Positions 37,884 to 46,612 are shown, counted from the first letter of the stretch. The stretch is DNA of 64,000 nt from Bacteroidaceae bacterium (GCA_017507385.1 JAFWAX010000034.1:1-64000), one strand, 5' to 3'. Made by a program: numbers and translations. Notes: generated by a model not told the origin, from the letters alone.

Positions 37884-38867
37884 ATGAAAAAGTTATTATC
37901 AATAGTATCACTCCTTGTAGCTTCGACAGCAGTTTTTGCTCAGGGGGCACGTGACTTGAAGCTCAATGAAGTCTATGTGTACTCTCCTGTATGCAGCGAT
38001 TCTTCTCAAAATGCAAGCTATGTAGATGAATATGGTCAGCCTGCTTCATGGATTGAGATAGAAAACACTTCTTATTCAACACATAACATAAGAAACTGTT
38101 TCTTGACAATCAATCCGGCGGTGCTTGACGAGAGCCTGTCTGCTCCAGAAAGAGAAAAGCTCATGTCTGAAATTCCAGCAGGCGACCCGCGCACTTCGCT
38201 TTCTGCAAAGCAGCGCATTACGTTCTTTGCTGATGGGAATGTGAACCGTGGAACTCTCCACCTGAACTTTAACCTCCCTGTTGGTGAGCCTTTCACCGTC
38301 TATCTTTTTGACGGAAATGCAGTTGACTTGCTCGACTCTATACGTGTAGAGGCACTTCCTGCTGGTTCAAGCTATGCTCGCATTGATGGAACTGAATGGG
38401 AAGTTGTTGCAGAGGATAAAGTCACTCCTAATGCTCCAAACCAAATCTTGAAAAACAAGAAGATTCAGGAGTTTAAGGAGAAAGACCCTTATGGCATTGC
38501 GATGACGCTCATGTGCATGGGTGTAGTTTTCCTCTGTCTCATTCTGCTTTTCGTGTTCTTCCACATATTTGGATGGGCAATGAACCGTGCATCTATGCTT
38601 GCTCGTGTTCGTGCTATCCGTGCCGTTCACAATCAGGCTTCCAAGGTGGTTGAGATGGCAAAGCAGGGTACAACAGAGACCAAAGGCATCGATATGGAGA
38701 CCTATACTGCTGTTATCGGTCTTGCTCTTCACGAGTACTTTGGTGGCACTCACGACCTTGAGTCAGGTGTCCTTACTATCCAGCAGGCCCATACAACATG
38801 GGCTGACAAGAGTCACGAACTTCGTGTTCTTCCACCCCATCATCAAGCAGTAGAATTGAAAAAATAA
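37884..38867 (+). CDS. OadG-type subunit with an N-terminal exported lamin-tail-like domain
   Basis: This is a 327-residue protein. A signal peptide (1-19, VFA|Q) and a beta-rich exported domain (about 25-185) come first; its LKLNEVYVYS and ASWIEIENTS strands resemble lamin-tail domains. A membrane helix follows (about 205-229), then a cytoplasmic tail rich in Ala, Arg and His. The helix-plus-tail part, with position between mmdA and the biotin carrier, fits the gamma/delta (OadG) subunit that anchors the carboxyltransferase to the membrane. Ordinary OadG proteins are only about 80-120 residues and have no exported domain. The lamin-tail call is by pattern. Confidence 0.75.
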   Translation: MKKLLSIVSLLVASTAVFAQGARDLKLNEVYVYSPVCSDSSQNASYVDEYGQPASWIEIENTSYSTHNIRNCFLTINPAVLDESLSAPEREKLMSEIPAGDPRTSLSAKQRITFFADGNVNRGTLHLNFNLPVGEPFTVYLFDGNAVDLLDSIRVEALPAGSSYARIDGTEWEVVAEDKVTPNAPNQILKNKKIQEFKEKDPYGIAMTLMCMGVVFLCLILLFVFFHIFGWAMNRASMLARVRAIRAVHNQASKVVEMAKQGTTETKGIDMETYTAVIGLALHEYFGGTHDLESGVLTIQQAHTTWADKSHELRVLPPHHQAVELKK

Positions 38868-38947
38868 ACATTCATCCGCAGCCAAGCCATGAAGCTGCAG
38901 AGTTGTAGAGAATGTTTGAAAACTCGCAACTCAAAAACTTAAATTTT

Positions 38948-39376
38948 ATGAAAGAATATAATTATAAAGTAAAAGGTGTTTCTTACAATGTGAAAATCAA
39001 TAGCATTGAAGAAAACATTGCAAAGGTAGAGGTCAATGGTATCGGGTTCGATGTAGAATTGGAAAAGCCTGTTGCTCAGCCTAAGCCAGTTGTTCGTGCT
39101 GTTGCAGCACCTGTAAAGACTGTTGAAGCTCCGAAAGAAGCTCTGGAAGCTGTTGAAGCTGGAGTTCTCGCTGTCCGTTCTCCACTTCCTGGTACAGTAA
39201 ATGACATTAAGGTTACAGTGGGTCAAGAAGTTAAGGCAGGCGAAACAGTTGTTGTACTTGAAGCAATGAAGATGGAAAACAATATCGACGCAGAGCGTGG
39301 CGGTAAAGTGTTGGAAATCAAAGTTGCTAAGGGCGACACCGTTATGGAGGGCGCAATCCTCATCACTATCGGGTAA
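38948..39376 (+). CDS. Biotin carboxyl carrier subunit of methylmalonyl-CoA decarboxylase
   Basis: This is a 142-residue protein from ATG 38948 (an upstream in-frame ATG at 38912 adds 12 non-conserved residues). The N-terminal part is KEYNYKVKGVSYNV. A Pro/Val/Ala-rich flexible linker (about 45-75) leads to a biotinyl-lipoyl domain with the biotin-lysine motif EAMKM. It carries the carboxyl group from the alpha subunit to the membrane beta subunit. Confidence 0.93.
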   Translation: MKEYNYKVKGVSYNVKINSIEENIAKVEVNGIGFDVELEKPVAQPKPVVRAVAAPVKTVEAPKEALEAVEAGVLAVRSPLPGTVNDIKVTVGQEVKAGETVVVLEAMKMENNIDAERGGKVLEIKVAKGDTVMEGAILITIG

Positions 39377-39415
39377 CTAAAAAACTAAATTGTAAATCGT
39401 TAAATCGTAAGTTTT

Positions 39416-40588
39416 ATGATGTTACTCGAAAGTGTTTCTGCAATGGATTTTATAGGGACAAAGTTTGCAGACTTCCTTACTTATACAGGCTTTGCCAATG
39501 TAGAATGGGCCAACGTTATCATGATTGCCGTTGGAGCTTTCTTCATTTGGCTTGCCATCGCTAAGGACTTTGAACCATTGCTCCTTATTCCGATAGGCCT
39601 TGGTATCATCTTGGGAAATATCCCATTCAAGGATGCAGGTCTTGAGATTGGTCTTTATGAGGATCACTCCGTGCTTAATATCTTCTATCAAGGTGTTCGT
39701 CAGGGATGGTATCCTCCTCTTGTGTTCCTCGGCATTGGCGCCATGACCGACTTCTCGGCTCTGATTGCCAACCCTAAATTGATGCTTATTGGAGCTGCTG
39801 CCCAGTTCGGTATCTTTGGTGCATACATGGTTGCGCTTGCTCTTGGCTTCGAGCCGAACCAAGCTGCTGGTATTGCCATCATTGGTGGTGCAGACGGTCC
39901 AACAGCTATCTTCTTGGCAAGTAAGTTGTGTCCTAATCTCATGGGTGCCATCGCTGTGTGTGCATACTCTTACATGGCGCTTGTGCCAGTTATCCAGCCA
40001 AGTATCATGAAGCTCCTCACTACAAAAGAACAGCGCAAGATTAAGATGAAGCCTTCTCGTCAGGTTAGCCAGACAGAAAAGATGCTTTTCCCAATCGTTG
40101 GTTTGCTCATCACAACCTTTATTGTTCCATCAGGTTTGCCGCTGCTCGGTATGCTCTTCTTTGGTAACCTCCTCAAGGAATCAACTAAGACTACCCGTTT
40201 GGCTAAGACTGCAGGAAGCGCATTGAACGATATCATCGTTATGCTCCTCGGACTCACAGTTGGTTGCTCTACTCAGGCGTCAGAGTTCCTCACATGGAAT
40301 ACTGTCTTCATCTTCATCATTGGTGCTTGTGCATTTGTCGTAGCAACTGCCAGCGGTGTCATGTTCGTTCATTTCATGAACCTCTTCTTGCCCAAAGGAC
40401 AGAAAATCAATCCGCTTATCGGTAATGCAGGTGTTAGTGCCGTTCCGATGGCTGCCCGCATCTCTCATCAGGAGGGACTCAAGGCAGATTCTCGCAACTA
40501 TCTGCTCATGCACGCTATGGGTCCGAACGTTGCAGGTGTTATCGGTTCCGCCGTTGCTGCAGGTGTCATGCTTGGATTCCTCTCATAA
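39416..40588 (+). CDS. mmdB: Sodium-pumping decarboxylase beta subunit (membrane)
   Basis: This is a 390-residue polytopic inner-membrane protein of the OadB/MmdB/GcdB family. It decarboxylates carboxybiotin and exports Na+. The diagnostic IIGGADGPTAIFLASKL segment, with the Asp implicated in Na+ transport, is intact, as is NAGVSAVPMAARISHQEG near the C-terminus. It is the last gene of the mce-mmdA-oadG-like-biotin carrier-mmdB operon and is followed by a strong hairpin. Two adjacent ATG codons (39416, 39419) could start translation. Confidence 0.95.
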   Translation: MMLLESVSAMDFIGTKFADFLTYTGFANVEWANVIMIAVGAFFIWLAIAKDFEPLLLIPIGLGIILGNIPFKDAGLEIGLYEDHSVLNIFYQGVRQGWYPPLVFLGIGAMTDFSALIANPKLMLIGAAAQFGIFGAYMVALALGFEPNQAAGIAIIGGADGPTAIFLASKLCPNLMGAIAVCAYSYMALVPVIQPSIMKLLTTKEQRKIKMKPSRQVSQTEKMLFPIVGLLITTFIVPSGLPLLGMLFFGNLLKESTKTTRLAKTAGSALNDIIVMLLGLTVGCSTQASEFLTWNTVFIFIIGACAFVVATASGVMFVHFMNLFLPKGQKINPLIGNAGVSAVPMAARISHQEGLKADSRNYLLMHAMGPNVAGVIGSAVAAGVMLGFLS

Positions 40589-40613
40589 AAGGATTTTACA
40601 TGATTATGATATT

Positions 40614-40653
40614 AACAGGGGGTGCTCGTGGTGAGCATCCCCTGTTTGTTTCT
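40614..40653 (+). terminator. Terminator of the methylmalonyl-CoA decarboxylase operon
   Basis: AACAGGGGGTGCTC pairs with GAGCATCCCCTGTT (one G-T) around GTGGT, followed by TGTTTCTCTT. Confidence 0.75.
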
Positions 40654-40720
40654 CTTGAAAATAGAGAGTCTATTGGGCGGCAGTTTTTTGTATTTGAAGC
40701 AGATGAAAATCTTGAAAAGT

Positions 40721-40785
40721 GGTGTGCCCCACAACGGCATGTCGATGTGCCCCACATCGATAAGTCGGTGTGGGGCACATCGATT
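40721..40785 (+). repeat. TGTGCCCCACA palindromic repeat, copy 2
   Basis: Units GGTGTGCCCCACAACG (40721-40736) and TCGATGTGCCCCACATCGA (40742-40760), and an inverted unit (40765-40783). The order is unit, unit, inverted unit in the direction of the upstream mmdB gene. Confidence 0.85.
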
Positions 40786-40803
40786 TTATAGCGTTTTCTG
40801 TAT

Positions 40804-40895
40804 CGTTACTACGTTGTCTCCTTCATCGAAATTATGTTGTACCTTGTAACGAAATTATGTTATATCCTGTAATGAAATTATCCCCAATCGGTCAT
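40804..40895. repeat. 23-nt tandem repeats, locus 1
   Basis: Four consecutive 23-nt units: 40804-40826, 40827-40849, 40850-40872 and a weak fourth at 40873-40895. Units 2 and 3 share CGAAATTATGTT and differ at 5 of 23 positions. Read on the minus strand, the first begins ATGAAGGAGACAACGTAGTA and resembles the units at 56956-57024. There are no spacers. Confidence 0.7.
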
Positions 40896-41018
40896 TGGGT
40901 TTCATATCGGAATGTCATTTGTGGTGTGAAAATTTGTGTATGTGGCGGAAACCTCGTAATTTTGTATCACTTTTACTTAATACTACGTATCATACACATA
41001 ACCGCATCACTTGTTTTT

Positions 41019-42617
41019 ATGTTTGCAGATTTGCTGAAATCCTCATACTTCGCCCTTTTTGTCATCGTGGCTCTGGGCTTCATGCTGGGACGAATCAAGG
41101 TTAAAGGAGTGTCGCTCGACGTGTCGGCCGTTATCTTCATTGCGCTTCTGTTTGGCCATTACGGGGTGTTTATTCCTAAGGAACTGGGCAACTTCGGACT
41201 GGTTCTGTTCATCTTCACGATTGGTATTCAGGCTGGACCAGGTTTTTTCGATTCTTTCAGAAATAAAGGAAAATCGCTGATTATCATCACGCTGCTTCTC
41301 ATTGGCTCGGCTGCCCTTACGGCTGTGGGGCTGAAGTTTGCATTCGACATCGAGACGGCGAGCCTTGTAGGACTGATTGCCGGCGCGCTGACCAGTACGC
41401 CCGGTTTGGCTGTGGCGATTGACAGCACGGCTTCTCCGCTGGCATCTATCGCATACGGTATTGCCTATCCATTTGGCGTGATTGGCGTCATTCTGTTTGT
41501 GAAGCTCTTGCCCAAGGTGTTGCGCATAGACTTGGAAAAGGAGGCACGGATGCTTGACACGCAGAGGCGGAGCAAGTTTCCCGACTTGCAGACGTGCCTG
41601 TTCAAGGTGACCAACGAGGCTGTGTTTGGCCGCACGTTGGCAGAGCTGCGATTCTCGGCGATGACGGGTTCTATCATCTCAAGGATGAAGTCGGACGGCA
41701 AGATTCTCATCCCTATGGGAATGACGACGCTGAACGAGGGTGACTGGGTGCAATGTGTGGGGACGAACGAATCGCTCTCGCAGGCAGAAGTGCTGCTGGG
41801 CGAACGCGAAGAGGGCGAGTTGCCTCTTGCCGAGACCCAAGATATTCAATCGCTGCTGCTGACGGAGAAGCGTGTGGTGGGCAAGCAAATTGGCGAGCTG
41901 AAGCTTCATCAGAATTTTGGATGCACGATAACGAGGGTGCGCCGAAGCGGTATCGACCTCACACCTTCGGAAAGCTTGGAATTGAAGTTTGGCGACAAGC
42001 TGATGGTTGTCGGCGAGAAGGAAGGTCTAAACGGGTTTGCCTGCATGATTGGCAATAATGCCAAGCTGCTGTCGGATACTGACTTTTTCCCTATCGCAAC
42101 GGGTATTGTGCTTGGCGTGATTTTCGGACAGATGAACATATCTTTTGGCGACGGAATGTCATTTTCGCCTGGATTGACAGGTGGCGTGCTTATCGTGGCT
42201 CTGGTTTTGAGCGCAATAGGAAAGACTGGTCCCATCTTGTGGTCGATGTCTGGTCCTTCCAATCAGCTGCTGCGTCAACTGGGTCTTCTGCTCTTCTTGG
42301 CAGAAGTGGGAACTTCGGCAGGAAAGACTCTGGTAGAGACATTCCAGACAAGTGGCCTTCTGCTCTTCGGCATAGGTGCAGCCATAACAATCGTGCCCAT
42401 GCTGGTGGCTGTCATCGTTGGACGCTGGGTGTTCAAGATTTCCATTCTCGACTTGCTTGGCACCATTACTGGCGGCATGACAAGTACCCCTGGTCTTGCA
42501 GCTGCCGACTCGATGGTGGACAGCAACATCCCGAGCGTGGCTTACGCAACAGTTTATCCTATCGCAATGGTGTTCCTCATCATCTTCATTCAAACTATCG
42601 CAATGCTGATTGTGTGA
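41019..42617 (+). CDS. YidE/YbjL/AspT-family membrane transporter with TrkA_C domains
   Basis: From ATG 41019 this is a 532-residue protein with two homologous membrane halves. Each ends in a conserved GALTSTPGLA / GGMTSTPGLAAADS motif typical of the aspartate:alanine antiporter-like family. Between them lie two cytoplasmic TrkA_C (RCK_C) domains (about 190-355), seen as FGRTLAELRFSAMTGSIISR and VGKQIGELKLHQNFGCTITR. The longer frame starting at 40770 would begin in a repeat. The substrate is unknown. It stands alone and is convergent with ettA. Confidence 0.85.
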   Translation: MFADLLKSSYFALFVIVALGFMLGRIKVKGVSLDVSAVIFIALLFGHYGVFIPKELGNFGLVLFIFTIGIQAGPGFFDSFRNKGKSLIIITLLLIGSAALTAVGLKFAFDIETASLVGLIAGALTSTPGLAVAIDSTASPLASIAYGIAYPFGVIGVILFVKLLPKVLRIDLEKEARMLDTQRRSKFPDLQTCLFKVTNEAVFGRTLAELRFSAMTGSIISRMKSDGKILIPMGMTTLNEGDWVQCVGTNESLSQAEVLLGEREEGELPLAETQDIQSLLLTEKRVVGKQIGELKLHQNFGCTITRVRRSGIDLTPSESLELKFGDKLMVVGEKEGLNGFACMIGNNAKLLSDTDFFPIATGIVLGVIFGQMNISFGDGMSFSPGLTGGVLIVALVLSAIGKTGPILWSMSGPSNQLLRQLGLLLFLAEVGTSAGKTLVETFQTSGLLLFGIGAAITIVPMLVAVIVGRWVFKISILDLLGTITGGMTSTPGLAAADSMVDSNIPSVAYATVYPIAMVFLIIFIQTIAMLIV

Positions 42618-42709
42618 TAAGGTTTCCTGCGTGCTGAAGTATTCTTGGGCTGGCTATTTTACATCTTCGACATTCGGGAAACCTCATCCACTTCGGCAAC
42701 AAAAAATAA

Positions 42710-42746
42710 ATACCCCTCGACTGTGACTTGTGTAGTCGAGGGGTAT
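42710..42746. terminator. Terminator between convergent transporter and ettA genes
   Basis: ATACCCCTCGACT pairs with AGTCGAGGGGTAT. It is preceded by an A-rich run (minus strand T run), so it suits ettA especially. The ACCCCTCGA stem recurs at 46571-46612 and, in related form, at 2145-2191. Confidence 0.75.
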
Positions 42747-42787
42747 GCTTTATATGGATAGGCATCCTTTTTCAGTCAGCCTCGTCT

Positions 42788-44485
42788 TTATTCGTCCATG
42801 AGCTTGCGGTAGCGTATGCGCTTAGGCTCTTCAAGACCGAGACGCTTGGCCTTGTTGGCTTCGTAGTCTGTATAGGAGCCTTCGAAGTAGAAGATGTTGC
42901 CGTCGCCTTCGAATGCGAGGATGTGCGTACAGATTCGGTCGAGGAACCAGCGGTCGTGGCTGATGACAACGGCGCATCCGGCAAAGGCTTCGAGACCTTC
43001 CTCGAGTGCGCGTAGCGTATTCACATCGATGTCGTTGGTTGGCTCGTCGAGCAGCAGCACGTTGCCTTCCTGCTTGAGCGCGATGGCGAGATGGAGGCGG
43101 TTGCGTTCGCCGCCAGAGAGCACGCCGCACTTCTTTTCCTGATCGGCGCCGCTGAAGTTGAATCGAGAGAGGTAAGCGCGCACGTTGATGTCGCGTCCGC
43201 CGATGCGGATAGTTTCGTTACCTCCGCTCACCACCTGATAGACACTCTTTTCAGGGTCGATATCCTTGTGCTGCTGATCTACGTAGCTGAGCTTGACGGT
43301 TTCGCCCACCTCGAACGTGCCCGCATCAGCATTTTCTAAGCCCATGATGAGGCGGAAGAGGGTAGTCTTTCCTGCGCCGTTAGGACCAATGATGCCGACA
43401 ATTCCGTTGGGAGGAAGGTTGAAGTTGAGGTCGGTGAAGAGTGTCTTCTCTCCGAAGGCTTTGGCAACGCCCTGCGCATCAATCACCTTGTTGCCAAGGC
43501 GTGGGCCATTCGGAATGAAGATTTCCAGTTTCTCCTCCTTCTGCTTCTGCTCCTCGTTCAGCATTTTGTCGTATGAGTTCAGACGCGCCTTTCCCTTTGC
43601 CTGTCGTGCTTTGGGAGCCATGCGCACCCATTCCAGCTCGCGTTCGAGTGTCTTGCGGCGCTTTGAGGCGGTCTTTTCTTCTTGCTCCATGCGCTTGCTC
43701 TTCTGCTCGATCCATGAGGAGTAGTTGCCCTTCCAGGGGATGCCTTCGCCGCGGTCGAGCTCGAGTATCCACTCTGACACGTCGTCGAGGAAGTAGCGGT
43801 CGTGGGTGACGGCTATGACTGTGCCCTCATACTGCTGCAGGTGCTGCTCGAGCCAGTCGATGGATTCGGCATCGAGGTGGTTGGTGGGCTCGTCGAGCAA
43901 GAGGACGTCTGGCTTCTGTAAAAGCAGCCGGCAAAGAGCAACACGGCGGCGTTCACCACCTGAGAGGTTCTTTACGCTCCAGTCGCTAGGAGGGCAGCGT
44001 AGGGCATCCATCGCGCGCTCAAGCTTAGAATCCATGTTCCAAGCATCGGTAGCATCGATGATGTCCTGCAATTCGGCCTGGCGAGTCATGAGTTTCTCCA
44101 TCTTGTCTGGGTCTTCGTAGTATTCAGGAAGCCCGAACTTGTCGTTAATCTGGTCATATTCAGCAAGTGCGTCATACACGTGTTGCACTCCTTCCATCAC
44201 GTTTTCCTTGACGATCTTTTCCTCGTTCAGCGGAGGTTCCTGTGGCAGATAGCCAACGGTATAGCCGGGGCTCCACACCACTTCGCCCTGGAACTGCTGG
44301 TCGAGCCCAGCGATAATCTTCATCAGGGTGGATTTACCGGAACCATTCAAACCGATGATTCCGATTTTTGCTCCGTAGAAGAAACTGAGGTATATATTCT
44401 TTAATACTTGTTTTTGGTTCTGCTGTATGGTCTTGCTGACGCCAACCATCGAGAAGATTACTTTTTTGTCATCTACTGTTGCCAT
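42788..44485 (-). CDS. ettA: Energy-dependent translational throttle protein EttA (ABC-F)
   Basis: This is a 565-residue soluble protein with two ABC ATPase domains: Walker A GLNGSGKST and GPNGAGKTT, signatures LSGGERRRVALCR and LSGGERNRLHLAI, Walker B LLLDEPTNHLD and LLLDEPTNDID. A linker is rich in Lys/Arg/Glu (about 240-310). There are no membrane segments. ABC-F proteins of this length and linker bind the ribosomal E site and gate elongation according to ATP level. It lies 38 nt downstream of nadE and is probably in the same transcript. Confidence 0.94.
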   Translation of the reverse strand: MATVDDKKVIFSMVGVSKTIQQNQKQVLKNIYLSFFYGAKIGIIGLNGSGKSTLMKIIAGLDQQFQGEVVWSPGYTVGYLPQEPPLNEEKIVKENVMEGVQHVYDALAEYDQINDKFGLPEYYEDPDKMEKLMTRQAELQDIIDATDAWNMDSKLERAMDALRCPPSDWSVKNLSGGERRRVALCRLLLQKPDVLLLDEPTNHLDAESIDWLEQHLQQYEGTVIAVTHDRYFLDDVSEWILELDRGEGIPWKGNYSSWIEQKSKRMEQEEKTASKRRKTLERELEWVRMAPKARQAKGKARLNSYDKMLNEEQKQKEEKLEIFIPNGPRLGNKVIDAQGVAKAFGEKTLFTDLNFNLPPNGIVGIIGPNGAGKTTLFRLIMGLENADAGTFEVGETVKLSYVDQQHKDIDPEKSVYQVVSGGNETIRIGGRDINVRAYLSRFNFSGADQEKKCGVLSGGERNRLHLAIALKQEGNVLLLDEPTNDIDVNTLRALEEGLEAFAGCAVVISHDRWFLDRICTHILAFEGDGNIFYFEGSYTDYEANKAKRLGLEEPKRIRYRKLMDE

Positions 44486-44523
44486 TGTATGTAATTGGTT
44501 TTGTTGTTAATATGCTTGTCCAC

Positions 44524-46494
44524 TTAATATGCCGATTCATTTTCAAAGTCGGCCAGCCAGTCGGAACTGCTTGCATCGCTCGGCATCCGCCAGTCGCTGC
44601 GTGGCGAGAGGGACAGGGTGCCCACTTTCGGCCCGTCGGGGAGGCAGCTGCGCTTGAACTGCTGGGAGAAGAAGCGTCTGCAGAAAGTCTTGAGCCACTT
44701 CTGTATGGTTTCCTTATCATAGATACCTACTTCCATCGCGCTTTCAATAGGCTTGGCTGGAGTAATGAAGGCTTGCTGTGCAAGGAAATAGATTTTAGAA
44801 GGGCTGAATCCTTTGCGAAGGAAGTAGTAGAGGAAGAAATCGTGCAGTTCATAAGGTCCGACTAAATCCTCAGTCTTCTGTTTGATGTTTCCGTTCTCGT
44901 CGGCAGGGATGAGCTCTGGCGAAATAGGCGTGTCGATGATGTCGAGTAGCGTGGCTTTCGATTTTTCGTCCACCTGAGTCATTGCCACCCATTTGACGAT
45001 GTGCTTTATGAAAGTCTTGGGAACAGAGGCATTGACGCCATAGTTCGACATGTGGTCACCGTTGTAGGTGGCCCATCCGAGTGCCAGCTCGCTGAGGTCG
45101 CCTGTACCGACAACGAAACCGTTGTACTGGTTGGCAACATCCATGAGAATCTGGGTGCGCTCGCGCGCCTGTCCGTTTTCGTAGGTGACATCATGCACGT
45201 TGATGTCGTGGTTGATATCCTTGAAATGCTGTATGCAGGCATCCTTTATGCTGATCTCTTTGATGGTGATGCCAAGCGACTCCATCAGGCTCACGGCGTT
45301 GTTGTATGTGCGGTCTGTCGTACCGAAGCCGGGCATGGTGATGCCTATGATGTCTTTGCGTGAACGTTTGAGCATGTCCATCGTCTTGACGCATACGAGC
45401 AAGGCTAAAGTGGAGTCGAGTCCACCGCTAATTCCCACGATGATGCTTTGGGCATGAGTGTGGACGATTCGCTTTGCCAGTCCTTCTGTCTGAATGGAGA
45501 AGGTTTCTTCACATCGTTCGTTCAGGCGGATGGACGGAACGAATGGGTGAGGATGGACAGAGCGTGTGAGTCTGAAGTTGTTGGTGTGTGTTATGGCTTG
45601 ACATTGTATGTTTGTATGGGTGCAGGAGTTTTGCCATCGGATGTTTTCGGAAAAAACGGTGTTTCCATATCGTTCGTGACGCAGAAACTCTGTGTCAATT
45701 TCAGAAATAATCAATTGCTCATCTAAGGAAAAACGTTGGCTTTGAGCAATAAGCGCTCCATTTTCGTAGATGAAAGCATTTCCTGCAAAAACAGCATCCT
45801 GAGTAGATTCTCCGAAGCCGCAGGAACTATACACATAGCCTGCTAAACAACGAGCACTTTGTTGGCTGATGAGCGATTGCAGATATTGGTGTTTGCTGAT
45901 TTGTTCGTTGGATGCACTTAGATTGAAGATGATTTCAGCACCTTTTAGTGCCAGATTGCAACTGGGAGGGATTGGTGCCCAAAGGTCTTCGCCTATTTCT
46001 ATTCCAAATGTGGCGCTGGATGTGTGGAAAATCAGATTTGAGCCAAATGGAACCGTCTGGGCACAAAGATTGATTGTGGAATCATCAATTGCCGATGGTG
46101 TGGAGAACCAGCGCTGTTCGTTGAAATCTTGATGGTTTGGCAAGTAAGTTTTGGGTACAACACCAAGGATTTTTCCTGCTTGTAGGGCAACTGCGCAATT
46201 CATCAGGAGCGCCCCCTTTGCGATAGGCATACCGATAATGACGATAATCTTCCGAGAGCGAGTGAAGTCAATGAGTTTTGAAAGACTCTTTTCACACTGT
46301 TGAAGGAGCATTTGCTGGCCGAAAAGGTCTTGGCATGTATATCCACAAATACACAGTTCGGGAAATACTATGATTTCAGTATTTTCCTCTTCTGCCCGAT
46401 TAATCAGATTTTCAATCTGTTGGGTGTTATATGTGCAGTCTGCCACTTTCAGAGAAGGAATAGCTGCTGCCACTTTTGCAAAACCATAATTCAT
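44524..46494 (-). CDS. nadE: Glutamine-dependent NAD+ synthetase with substituted glutaminase cysteine
   Basis: This is a 656-residue two-domain enzyme. The nitrilase-type glutaminase domain (about 1-280) has Glu46 (FPELC) and Lys115 (PKTYLPN) of the Glu-Lys-Cys triad. The third residue is Gly168: the motif EICEDLW reads EIGEDLW (codon GGC at 45991-45993). The synthetase domain has the ATP loop GISGGLDSTLAL and a normal C-terminus. It adenylates nicotinic acid adenine dinucleotide and amidates it. With the Cys gone it may depend on free ammonia, unless the base is an error. ATG 46494 was chosen over an upstream Met. Confidence 0.92.
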   Translation of the reverse strand: MNYGFAKVAAAIPSLKVADCTYNTQQIENLINRAEEENTEIIVFPELCICGYTCQDLFGQQMLLQQCEKSLSKLIDFTRSRKIIVIIGMPIAKGALLMNCAVALQAGKILGVVPKTYLPNHQDFNEQRWFSTPSAIDDSTINLCAQTVPFGSNLIFHTSSATFGIEIGEDLWAPIPPSCNLALKGAEIIFNLSASNEQISKHQYLQSLISQQSARCLAGYVYSSCGFGESTQDAVFAGNAFIYENGALIAQSQRFSLDEQLIISEIDTEFLRHERYGNTVFSENIRWQNSCTHTNIQCQAITHTNNFRLTRSVHPHPFVPSIRLNERCEETFSIQTEGLAKRIVHTHAQSIIVGISGGLDSTLALLVCVKTMDMLKRSRKDIIGITMPGFGTTDRTYNNAVSLMESLGITIKEISIKDACIQHFKDINHDINVHDVTYENGQARERTQILMDVANQYNGFVVGTGDLSELALGWATYNGDHMSNYGVNASVPKTFIKHIVKWVAMTQVDEKSKATLLDIIDTPISPELIPADENGNIKQKTEDLVGPYELHDFFLYYFLRKGFSPSKIYFLAQQAFITPAKPIESAMEVGIYDKETIQKWLKTFCRRFFSQQFKRSCLPDGPKVGTLSLSPRSDWRMPSDASSSDWLADFENESAY

Positions 46495-46570
46495 AATTAT
46501 TTTGACCGTATTATAATATATGTGTAAAACTTTTCCATATTGATGCATCGCACCCCTCGACTTGGGATTC

Positions 46571-46612
46571 CCGTACCCCTCGGGTCTGCTGAAGCGTACT
46601 CGAGGGGTACGG
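46571..46612 (-). terminator. Terminator after the GH2 gene
   Basis: CCGTACCCCTCG pairs perfectly with CGAGGGGTACGG (12 bp) around an 18-nt loop, 19 nt beyond the GH2 stop codon. There is no T run. It shares the ACCCCTCG stem with 42710-42746. Confidence 0.65.

Larger units (their letters stand above)
40589..41018. other. Repeat-rich intergenic region before the YidE-like transporter
   Basis: In order it holds the operon terminator (40614-40653), a TGTGCCCCACA palindromic repeat (40721-40785), and a run of degenerate 23-nt tandem repeats (40804-40895). Then come about 120 bp in which I see only a possible weak promoter: TTTG near 40956-40959 with a poor -7 region. No gene is visible. Confidence 0.65.

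Noticed and set aside
40600-40791. Small plus-strand frame downstream of mmdB
   Set aside because: It runs through the operon terminator and the TGTGCCCCACA repeat and has no recognisable features.
40804-40895. CRISPR array
   Set aside because: The 23-nt units are directly contiguous, with no spacers, and no cas genes are in the window.
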